Shown here: piece by piece, positions 1 to 5,831 of the stretch | Position numbering within the stretch: the stretch's first letter is position 1 | How the letters are laid out: each line of letters opens with the position of its first letter | DNA from: Rhizorhabdus sp. | GTDB lineage: Bacteria > Pseudomonadota > Alphaproteobacteria > Sphingomonadales > Sphingomonadaceae | Direction: 5' to 3' | Assembly (NCBI GenBank): GCA_004297635.1 | Contig: SCUQ01000013.1 | Coordinates: 1-5,902, forward strand | DNA length: 5,902 nt | Position numbers and translations under genes: made by a program | Notes under the pieces: model-generated | Database searches by the model: none | What the model saw: only the letters and a program-made list of their open reading frames with translations | Told to the model about the DNA's origin: nothing

Positions 1-772
1 TCTCATTGCAATGATGAATCTCGCGATGGTCGATCCCGCCGGTGTGGATGTCGAACTGCGTGCCTAGATATTTCATGCTCATCACCGAGCATTCGAGATG
101 CCAGCCCGGTGCGCCCGGCCCCCACGGCGAAAGCCACTCCATCTGGCGTTGTTCGCCGGATGCCGAGCGGCGCCACAGCGCGAAATCGGCCGGGTTGCGC
201 TTGCCCTCGACCTCGGCGATCCGGCCGACCGTCTCATCGGCCCGCGCGCCGGCGAGCCGCCCATAGTCGGGCACCTTGGAGGTGTCGAAATAGAGCCCGC
301 CGTCGAGTTCGTAGCTGGCGCCCGCATCCTCTATGGTGCGGGCGAAGGCGATCATGTCCTGGATATGATCGGTCGCCACGCTCCAGATCGTCGGCGCGAT
401 GATGTTGAGCGCCTTCAGATCAGCCTTGAACGCATCAGTATAGAAGGCGGCGATCTCCCAGATCGTCCGGGCGGCCTTTTTCGCCGCCGCTTCCATCTTG
501 TCGTCGCCCTCGTCGGCGTCGGAGGTCAGGTGGCCGACATCGGTGATGTTGATGACATGATTGACCGGCCAGCCCTTCCAGTTGAGCGTCCGGCGCAGGG
601 TATCGGTGAAGACATAGGCGCGCAGATTGCCGAGATGCGCGAAATTATAGACCGTCGGCCCGCAGCTGTAGAGCCGCACCATCGCCGGATCGATCGGCAC
701 GAACGGGCGCGCCGCGCGCGTCAGGCTGTCGAACAGGGTGAGGGGGGCGCCGGTGGCTGCGATATCGGTCAT
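1..772 (-). CDS. cysS: Cysteinyl-tRNA synthetase, N-terminal part (cut by window edge)
   Basis: Class I aminoacyl-tRNA synthetase that charges tRNA-Cys with cysteine in the cytoplasm, using ATP. Only the first 257 codons are present; the KMSKS loop and anticodon-binding part lie beyond position 1. Seen in the translation: YSCGPTVYN at residues 35-43, the HIGH-type nucleotide motif as HLGN (46-49), NITDVGHLTSDADEGDDKM, GWHLECS (223-229) and FDIHTGGIDHREIHHCNE (240-257). The four zinc ligands known from E. coli CysRS (C28, C209, H234, E238) map to C37, C228, H253 and E257, and the spacing of the last three is identical (25 and 4 residues). The start is the ATG at 770-772, giving MTDIAATGAPLTLFDSLTR. 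No clear Shine-Dalgarno precedes it. It lies 58 bases beyond the terminator of the upstream operon on the same strand, so it probably has its own weak promoter or depends on read-through. Identity is secure; the missing C-terminus cannot be judged. Confidence 0.95.
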   Translation of the reverse strand, partial: MTDIAATGAPLTLFDSLTRAARPFVPIDPAMVRLYSCGPTVYNFAHLGNLRAYVFTDTLRRTLNWKGWPVNHVINITDVGHLTSDADEGDDKMEAAAKKAARTIWEIAAFYTDAFKADLKALNIIAPTIWSVATDHIQDMIAFARTIEDAGASYELDGGLYFDTSKVPDYGRLAGARADETVGRIAEVEGKRNPADFALWRRSASGEQRQMEWLSPWGPGAPGWHLECSVMSMKYLGTQFDIHTGGIDHREIHHCNE

Positions 773-830
773 CGGTGGTCCATAGGGAAAGCTCGGCGCG
801 CTTCACAATATGATTTGACGATGATGCGCT

Positions 831-865
831 GAAAGAAACAAGGCCGGCAGGTTGCCCCGCCGGCC
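831..865 (-). terminator. Intrinsic terminator after the cyclase operon
   Basis: Read on the minus strand, arms at 865-856 and 851-842 form a GC-rich stem: seven perfect pairs (GGCCGGC with GCCGGCC), one mismatch, then two more G-C pairs, with a four-base loop. The T-rich run TTGTTTCTTT (841-832) follows directly. It lies 28 bases past the stop codon of the exported-protein gene and 58 bases before the cysS start. The stem with its downstream T-run is the classic Rho-independent form and is oriented to end the cyclase operon. Confidence 0.75.
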
Positions 866-892
866 CAGCTTCTCTTCCGGAGAAGGGCGGGA

Positions 893-1654
893 TCAGCCGG
901 CGGCGCCGCCGCTGGGCAGCGATGTCGTCTGGATCAGCAGATCGAGCTGCGCATTGCAGCCCGCCTTGATCAGCGACTGCGCCATATCCTCGAGACCTGG
1001 CGAGTTCGGCTTGACCACGACGAACTTCAGGTTCGTCGGCGCCGATGCCCCATCCCAGCTCAGCTTGAACTGGCTGCCGTCAGTGACGGGCAGGGCGGAG
1101 GGCCACAGCACCGCGGCCTGGCCGGGCGCCAGCGATACGTCCGCGCTGGTGCCATCCGCCTTCGTCACCTTGACCGTGGCGGCCTGATCCGCCGACGGGC
1201 GCCAAAGGGTGACGGAGGAGGGATCGGCGATGCACATATTGGTGCTGCGGGTGACATCGACATACCAGACGTTCGGGTTCTTGCCGGCATTCTTGTCGAT
1301 GCCGCTCGCGCTGCGCACCGCCCCGATCCGGGCGCGACGCTCGCCGCCGCCCGAGACCAGCGCGCCGAGCGTCGAACTGGCGCTAGCCGCCGCGACCGTG
1401 GACGCGCCGCTTGCGGCGAAGGTGCCGGGGCCGCTGAGCGTCCGGGTGCCGCGGCCATCGAGCAGGACGATCGAGTCGCCGGCCTTCAGGACGATCTTGG
1501 CGTTGTCGGGCAGGGCCTTGCCCGCCGGATAGGCCTTTGCCGACGGGCCGGCCGATCGGACGACCAACGGTGCCGCGATCGCGGTACCCGCGAACAGCAA
1601 TCCAACAAGTGCCGCACTTGCAGCCTGCGACAGGCGCTTATTTGTCGAGAGCAC
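893..1654 (-). CDS. Exported protein with weak FecR-like domain, coupled to the CHASE2 cyclase gene
   Basis: 253-residue protein of unknown function, predicted to be periplasmic. Residues 1-28 form a good Sec signal peptide: basic start (NKRLSQ), hydrophobic core (AALVGLLFAG) and an AIA-AP type cleavage site. The mature N-terminus (about 29-80) holds KIVLKAGDSIVLLDGRGTRT and LSGPGTF, which resembles the beta-rich FecR fold in its AGD and dGrgt pattern; this similarity is weak and by eye. An Ala/Ser/Gly-rich linker (about 81-105) follows, then a second domain with VWYVDVTRSTNMC and SVTLWRP, ending in a helical tail. Only two cysteines remain in the mature protein (C141, C233), so a disulfide is possible. 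I choose the GTG at 1654-1652 because GGAGG (1664-1660) sits five bases upstream. The longer ATG start at 1678 would put eight extra residues, three of them acidic, before the signal peptide. The gene overlaps the end of the cyclase gene by 17 bases, which implies co-transcription and translational coupling. The coding region is clear; the function is not. Confidence 0.85.
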   Translation of the reverse strand: MLSTNKRLSQAASAALVGLLFAGTAIAAPLVVRSAGPSAKAYPAGKALPDNAKIVLKAGDSIVLLDGRGTRTLSGPGTFAASGASTVAAASASSTLGALVSGGGERRARIGAVRSASGIDKNAGKNPNVWYVDVTRSTNMCIADPSSVTLWRPSADQAATVKVTKADGTSADVSLAPGQAAVLWPSALPVTDGSQFKLSWDGASAPTNLKFVVVKPNSPGLEDMAQSLIKAGCNAQLDLLIQTTSLPSGGAAG

Positions 1655-3683
1655 TATAACCTCCAGGTCCAACCTCATGAAGACGCTTTATCAGATTAGC
1701 GAGCGCCTTATCATCAGGATTCGTTACGGCCATTTGTTCGAACTCGGCCAAAGCAGTGGTGTCTCCATCGTCGAATCTACGGAGGGTGTCTGTGAACTGT
1801 TGCACAGCCTCCAAAGAAAAATCGGGGACGGGTTCGTAGATGATCATCGGGGTCGACCGGCCTGACACGGCGATGCGTCCCATCGGCCGGAAATAGCCGA
1901 GCGTCGACTTCTCGACCACGGTGTCGCTGACCAGCGTCTTGGTCTTGAGATATTTGTTGGCGCCTTCGAGCCTGGCCGCGGTGTTCATCGAATCGCCCAG
2001 CGCGGTGTACTGGATGCGCCCTTCGCCGCCGAAATTGCCGACGATCGCCTCGCCGCGATGGCAGCCGACGCGGGTCACGCCGATCGGCGGAACCCCTTCG
2101 GGCGCCTCGCGGCGGAATTGTTCGCCCGCCTCATACATGGCGATCGCGCATTTGACGGCGCGGTCGGCATCGTCGGGCCGGCTGATCGGCGCGCCCCAGA
2201 AGGCGACGATCGCGTCGCCGACGAATTTGTCGAGCGTGCCGCCATGCGCCAGCACGGTTTCGGACAGCAGGTCGAGATAGCGGTTGAGCAGCAGCGCCAC
2301 CATTTCCGGCTCGATCTGGTGGCTCAGCTTGGTGAAGCCTTCAAGGTCGCTGAACACCGCGATGATATCGCGCTTCTCGCCGTGGAGCTGGAGCCGCTCG
2401 GGATTCTTCATGATGTCCTTGGCGATGTCGCCGGGCAGATATTTGCCCAGTGCCGACGCCGCGAAGTTGCGCTGCTCCGATCCGATGCCGCGCGCGGCGG
2501 TGCCGACCGCCGAATAGGCGAAGATCCAGCCGATCAGCCAGCCGAACACCGGCAGCCCCTGGGTATCGACCCCGTTGAACTGCCAGACGAAGGGTACGAT
2601 CGCAACGGCGGCCAGCTGGACGAGCAGCAGCAGGCTGAGCTTCCAGATCTTCATATTGCCCACCGCGGTGAGCGCACCGAGCAGCACGACGCCGATAGCG
2701 ATCAGCCACAGGCCCCAGTTGGGAATCTGCTTGAACATGAAGTGATCGAGCATCTGCCCCAGCAGCGTGGCGTGGATCTCGAGCCCGATCGTGGTTTCGC
2801 CGACGCGGCCGGTGGCCGGATCCTTCATGCGCGAGGCGGGAGTGGTGAACTGGTCGACATCGGGAATATTGCCGCCGATCAGGACATAACGTCCCTCGAT
2901 CTGCGGTTTCAGCGCCTCGGTCAGGTCGGGATTGGCGATCAGCTCGACCGGCAGCTTGTCGAACACCGGCCGTTCGTAATTGACCGGCAGCCGATAGCGG
3001 ATCGAACCCTGATGGTCGCGATACTCCGGAAAGCCCTGGGTCAGCGAATTGGCCATCAGCGGCGGCAGTTCGCGCGGCTGATCCGGCCAGCTGCGCATCA
3101 CGCCATCCTGATCGGCGGCGAGGCGGATGCTGGTGAAATGGACGTTGCCGGGCTTCGTCTGCTTCTGGAAATCCCGGAGGAACATCTCCTGTTCATAGGT
3201 CATGAAGGCGGAATTGGTCTTGTTGGTCGCCAGCCCCAGATAGGTCGGGGTCTTCATGCCCCGGAAGGCATCGATCAGCTGCTGGTCCTCGGGTGTCGGC
3301 TGGTCGATCAGAATATCGATGCCGATCGCCTTGGCGCCCATCTTGTCGAGCTGGGTGAGCGCCTTGCCGAGCATGGCGCGATCGAGCGGGGACCGCCGGC
3401 CGGTCAACCGCAACGTCTCCTCGTTGAACGTGACCATGACGATTCGCGGATCGGTTTCGACATGCGGCGCGGCGAGCAGCGCGCGCACGTCATACAGCGC
3501 ACGCTCCGCGTCGCGGGCCAGCATGATGTTCCAGCTGAACTTGGCGAACAGCAGGCCCAGCACCAGGAACAGCGCCGTGACGACGAGCCGGACCGGACCG
3601 ATCTGCTTGAGAGTCTTGCGCGCCACCGGGCCAAAGCCCCGGATGCGCGTCGCGATCGACGCACCTTCGCCGCTGTCCGCCAT
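1638..3683 (-). CDS. CHASE2-domain class III adenylate cyclase (membrane-bound)
   Basis: Predicted to convert ATP to cAMP in response to an extracytoplasmic signal. Order of parts: basic cytoplasmic N-terminus; membrane helix at about 32-51; a CHASE2-type periplasmic sensor (about 52-322, with IVMVTFNEETLRLTGRRSPLD and AKAIGIDILIDQPTPED); three closely spaced helices at about 323-341, 349-368 and 376-396; then the catalytic domain at about 436-600. Catalytic features: metal-binding aspartates D446 (FSDLEGFT) and D490 (KFVGDAIVAFWGAP), the transition-state pair N567 and R571 (GDSMNTAARLE), and the base-selecting pair K486 and T560. Lys at the first position indicates ATP rather than GTP; Thr in place of Asp at the second is the class IIIb form. 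A helical tail (about 620-668) resembles the short TPR-like tail common in such enzymes. The ATG at 3683-3681 follows a purine-rich GGGGGGTGGAGA, so the start is plausible. It is the first gene of an operon with the exported protein and is divergent from rmuC. All key residues are intact, so it should be active. Class and fold are secure; the ligand is unknown. Confidence 0.93.
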   Translation of the reverse strand: MADSGEGASIATRIRGFGPVARKTLKQIGPVRLVVTALFLVLGLLFAKFSWNIMLARDAERALYDVRALLAAPHVETDPRIVMVTFNEETLRLTGRRSPLDRAMLGKALTQLDKMGAKAIGIDILIDQPTPEDQQLIDAFRGMKTPTYLGLATNKTNSAFMTYEQEMFLRDFQKQTKPGNVHFTSIRLAADQDGVMRSWPDQPRELPPLMANSLTQGFPEYRDHQGSIRYRLPVNYERPVFDKLPVELIANPDLTEALKPQIEGRYVLIGGNIPDVDQFTTPASRMKDPATGRVGETTIGLEIHATLLGQMLDHFMFKQIPNWGLWLIAIGVVLLGALTAVGNMKIWKLSLLLLVQLAAVAIVPFVWQFNGVDTQGLPVFGWLIGWIFAYSAVGTAARGIGSEQRNFAASALGKYLPGDIAKDIMKNPERLQLHGEKRDIIAVFSDLEGFTKLSHQIEPEMVALLLNRYLDLLSETVLAHGGTLDKFVGDAIVAFWGAPISRPDDADRAVKCAIAMYEAGEQFRREAPEGVPPIGVTRVGCHRGEAIVGNFGGEGRIQYTALGDSMNTAARLEGANKYLKTKTLVSDTVVEKSTLGYFRPMGRIAVSGRSTPMIIYEPVPDFSLEAVQQFTDTLRRFDDGDTTALAEFEQMAVTNPDDKALANLIKRLHEVGPGGYSALDK
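1660..1664 (-). promoter_or_regulatory. Shine-Dalgarno site inside the cyclase gene that sets the GTG start
   Basis: On the minus strand the sequence reads GGAGGTTATAGTG: a perfect GGAGG core, five bases, then the GTG start of the exported-protein gene. The same bases encode Gly-Gly-Tyr-Ser near the cyclase C-terminus (GGYSALDK). Ribosomes ending on the cyclase at 1638 pass over and end just past this start, a layout typical of coupled translation. Confidence 0.7.
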
Positions 3684-3712
3684 TCTCCACCCCCCGATTA
3701 TCCCCGGCAGCG

Positions 3713-3740
3713 ATATTAGCCCTTCGACGGCGAATGGGAA
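3713..3740 (-). promoter_or_regulatory. Putative promoter of the cyclase operon
   Basis: On the minus strand, TTCCCA (3740-3735) and TAATAT (3718-3713) are separated by 16 bases. The second matches the -10 consensus at five of six positions, the first matches the -35 at four of six. Transcription would begin near 3706, leaving a leader of about 22 bases that includes the G-rich ribosome site. This is an eye-level match in a 125-base divergent gap that also must carry the rmuC promoter, for which I see no convincing hexamer pair. Confidence 0.35.
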
Positions 3741-3808
3741 GCACCGACTTTGCTTGCAATCGGGTTAAGGCCGGGGCAGGTTCGCGCTCTGTTCCCAAGG
3801 ATTTTGAT

Positions 3809-5146
3809 ATGACTCCGCTTGCCGCCCTTGCGCTTCCTCTGTGCCTGCTGCTTGGGCTGGCGCTTGGCTGGCTCCTGCGGGGGCGCATCCTTGCCGGCGG
3901 GGTGGCGGAGGCGGCGGATCTGCGCCGCGCGCTCGACGAAGCCCGCGCCGCGCTCAGCCGGTCGGAGGTCGATCGCTCCGCCCTGGCCGCCGAACGGCAG
4001 GCGCGTACAGAGGCGTTCGAGGCGCAGATTCGCCAGCTTCAGGAAGCCAAGGAACAGCTGTCGGCCCAGTTTGCCGAGATCGGCGGCAAATTGCTGGAAC
4101 AGGCCCAGCGACAGTTCCTCGACCGTGCCGATCAGCGCTTTCACCAGGCCGGGGAAAAGAGCGAGGCGCAGCTGAAGGCGTTGCTGACGCCGGTCGAATC
4201 GACCCTCAAACGGTATGAGGAGGGTCTGCAGCGCGTCGAAAAGGATCGCGTCGACAGCTATGCTGGACTGCGCGAGGCGGTCGATCAGGTGCGGGTCGGG
4301 CAGGGGCAGGTCCGCGACGAGGCCGCCAAGCTGGTCAATGCGCTGCGTTCAAGCCCCAAGGCGCGCGGCCGATGGGGCGAGCAGTCGCTGCGCAACGTGC
4401 TCGAACAGGCGGGGCTCTCGCCCTATGCCGATTTCGCGACCGAGGTTTCGGTGGATACCGAGGATGGCCGGCTGCGGCCCGACGTGATCGTCAACCTGCC
4501 GGGTGGGCGCAAGCTGATCATCGACGCTAAATGTTCGCTCAACGCCTATCTCGATGCCAGCGAGGAGGTCGACGAAAGCGTCCGTGCCACCTTGCTCAAG
4601 GCGCATGCCGGGTCGTTGCGCACCCATGCCAGCCAGCTGGGCCAGAAAAGCTATTGGGACCGCTTCGGCGAGGCGGCCGATTATGTGGTGATGTATATTC
4701 CAGGCGAGCATTTCCTGTCGGCCGCGATGGAGCAGGACCCGGAACTGTGGGATTGGGCGCACCAGCGCCGCGTGCTGATCGCGACCCCGATCAACCTCGT
4801 CGCGCTCGCCCGCACGGTGGCGAGCGTCTGGCGACAGGAGAAGATGGCGGAGGAGGCGCGCGCGATCGGCCGGCTCGGCAAGGAGATGTTCGAGCGGCTG
4901 TCGGTCGCGGCGACCCACCTCAAGCGCGTCGGCGGCGGCCTCAACAGTGCGGTCGAAAACTACAACAAGTTCGTCGCCAGCTTCGAAGGCCGGGTGCTGG
5001 TCACGGGGCGCAAGTTCAAGGAATTGAACGTCGAGACGGGGGACAAGGAGATCGAGGAGATCGCCGCCATCGAGACGCGGGCGAGCGAGCCGGTCGTCGA
5101 GATGCTCCCCGGCCTGGAAGATGGCGGGAAGGCACTTCCAAACTAA
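3809..5146 (+). CDS. rmuC: DNA recombination protein RmuC
   Basis: RmuC family protein of 445 residues (E. coli RmuC is about 475). In E. coli loss of RmuC raises the rate of inversion at short inverted repeats, so it is thought to restrain such recombination; the biochemical activity is not settled. Seen here: an N-terminal membrane helix (about 2-23, PLAALALPLCLLLGLALGWLL); a long heptad-rich coiled coil (about 32-125, continuing more weakly to about 175); then the PD-(D/E)XK nuclease-like core with RGRWGEQSLRNVLEQAG (E191), RPDVIVNLP (P224, D225) and KLIIDAKCSLNAY (D239, K241). The rest contains the family stretches YVVMYIPGEHFLSAA and LIATPINLVALARTVASVWRQE. The start at ATG 3809 is chosen over an in-frame ATG at 3734 because AAGG lies eight bases upstream and the membrane helix begins at once; the 25-residue extension has no membrane or ribosome-site support and would overlap the cyclase promoter. 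Transcribed alone, divergent from the cyclase operon. All core nuclease residues appear present. Confidence 0.93.
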   Translation: MTPLAALALPLCLLLGLALGWLLRGRILAGGVAEAADLRRALDEARAALSRSEVDRSALAAERQARTEAFEAQIRQLQEAKEQLSAQFAEIGGKLLEQAQRQFLDRADQRFHQAGEKSEAQLKALLTPVESTLKRYEEGLQRVEKDRVDSYAGLREAVDQVRVGQGQVRDEAAKLVNALRSSPKARGRWGEQSLRNVLEQAGLSPYADFATEVSVDTEDGRLRPDVIVNLPGGRKLIIDAKCSLNAYLDASEEVDESVRATLLKAHAGSLRTHASQLGQKSYWDRFGEAADYVVMYIPGEHFLSAAMEQDPELWDWAHQRRVLIATPINLVALARTVASVWRQEKMAEEARAIGRLGKEMFERLSVAATHLKRVGGGLNSAVENYNKFVASFEGRVLVTGRKFKELNVETGDKEIEEIAAIETRASEPVVEMLPGLEDGGKALPN

Positions 5147-5148
5147 CG

Positions 5149-5183
5149 ATATCCGGCACTTCAGGATCTGAAGAACCGGATAT
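5149..5183. terminator. Composite inverted repeat between convergent genes, possible bidirectional terminator
   Basis: An outer stem of eight perfect pairs (ATATCCGG at 5149-5156 with CCGGATAT at 5176-5183) encloses a 2x2 internal loop and an inner stem of six perfect pairs (CTTCAG at 5159-5164, CTGAAG at 5168-5173) with a three-base loop. It begins two bases after the rmuC stop and lies 17 bases past the stop of the convergent small gene. On the plus strand no T-run follows; on the minus strand the following bases (CGTTAGTTTGG) are moderately T-rich. Position favours a terminator or 3' end-protecting hairpin serving both genes, better suited to the minus-strand gene. A REP-like repeat is the alternative. 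Confidence 0.5.
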
Positions 5184-5200
5184 ATCCTGGTTCCGGATTA

Positions 5201-5644
5201 TCAGTGCGCGCTGTGCGGCGACGTTCCGGTCGTTTCCAGCTCCGCCAGCAACTGGGTCCGGTCCCGATCGGCGACGGCGAGCAGATGGGCTCGCACATCC
5301 GCGTCGCGGCTCGCGACCTCGGCGTCGATTGCCTTGCGGGCCGCCGAACAGGTTCCGGGACGGTTGCCGCGCAGCTCGAAATCGTCCGCGACGATACGGT
5401 TCGGTGCCGACGCGGCGCCGGGGCGCTCCATGCTCCGGTGGACGGCGACCCGCGCGACCCAGTCGCAGCGTACCACGCCCAACCGGGTCGGTGGCGTCAT
5501 CCCGGCCTGCCGCACGCGAAGCGTTATCGCGGCGCGATAATCCACGTTCACCGGAACGGCGCCATGGTGGATCGTCGTGCGGTGGATCGGTCCGCCATCA
5601 CCGGCCGCCGATAGTGCCAGCAGCCCCAGCAAGCTCATGATCAT
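5201..5644 (-). CDS. Small probable exported protein, unknown function
   Basis: 147-residue protein that I do not recognise. The N-terminus (MIMSLLGLLALSAAGDGG) is a short hydrophobic stretch ending in small residues, consistent with a signal peptide, though it lacks the usual positive charges. The mature part is Arg-rich and carries two cysteines, C60 (GVVRCDWVARVAVHRSM) and C99 (RPGTCSAARKAID), which could form a disulfide. The C-terminal third (about 102-138) is predicted helical from its Ala/Asp/Leu/Arg pattern. The ATG at 5644-5642 is chosen because AGGAG (5655-5651) lies six bases upstream; an in-frame ATG at 5668 would add MRRMQETE, including two arginines, but has no ribosome site. 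Codons are G/C-ending as in the neighbours, and the stop falls just before the composite hairpin, both of which support a real gene. It is a single-gene unit, convergent with rmuC and divergent from the transferase gene. A lipoprotein is excluded because no cysteine follows the signal. Confidence 0.7.
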   Translation of the reverse strand: MIMSLLGLLALSAAGDGGPIHRTTIHHGAVPVNVDYRAAITLRVRQAGMTPPTRLGVVRCDWVARVAVHRSMERPGAASAPNRIVADDFELRGNRPGTCSAARKAIDAEVASRDADVRAHLLAVADRDRTQLLAELETTGTSPHSAH

Positions 5645-5650
5645 CTCGGT

Positions 5651-5655
5651 CTCCT
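5651..5655 (-). promoter_or_regulatory. Shine-Dalgarno site of the small exported protein
   Basis: AGGAG on the minus strand, six bases before the ATG at 5644. It decides between this start and the in-frame ATG at 5668, whose upstream bases (GTCCCGAACA) show no ribosome site. A third in-frame ATG at 5638 would be twelve bases away, which is less favourable. Confidence 0.6.
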
Positions 5656-5831
5656 GCATGCGCCGCATTGTTCGGGACGGTCGCTTACGGATCGGGCTAT
5701 GGACATGATGTTGCTGTATTTTTGCCGATGCGCGACGAATTTTCCGCCGGCCGGGGGCGAAAGCGGTTGCCCGATCCGCCGATCATCCCCAACTCCGCCA
5801 TCCAGAATGACCAATCATGTGGGAGCGTCTC

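Noticed and set aside
773..830. Possible cysS promoter on the minus strand (CATATT at 812-807)
   Set aside because: The matching -35 position (CTTTCA, 835-830) fits the consensus at only three of six bases and lies within the terminator T-run, so it cannot be told from chance.
98..832. 244-codon open frame on the plus strand opposite cysS
   Set aside because: Antisense to conserved CysRS motifs; composition is that of a GC-rich shadow frame, and it runs through the cysS start and into the terminator T-run.
869..885. Second small hairpin (CTTCTC, five-base loop, GAGAAG) between the exported-protein stop and the main terminator
   Set aside because: Six pairs, modest GC and no following T-run. 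It may assist the adjacent terminator but does not stand as a separate feature.
2058..3719. 553-codon open frame on the plus strand opposite the cyclase gene
   Set aside because: It lies wholly antisense to a cyclase whose motifs are all intact. The product is rich in Arg, Asp, Gln, Ala and His with no recognisable domain or hydrophobic core, as expected for the complement of a GC-biased gene, and no ribosome site was evident.
5204..5614. 136-codon open frame on the plus strand opposite the small exported protein
   Set aside because: Fully antisense, with no ribosome site or signal; the minus-strand frame has AGGAG, a hydrophobic N-terminus and a stop next to the hairpin.
4531..5640. 369-codon open frame on the plus strand overlapping the end of rmuC and the small gene
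   Set aside because: Extremely Arg/Gly/Pro-rich, begins within the conserved rmuC nuclease core in another frame, and crosses the structured convergent intergenic region. No sign of a frameshifted rmuC, whose own frame is complete.
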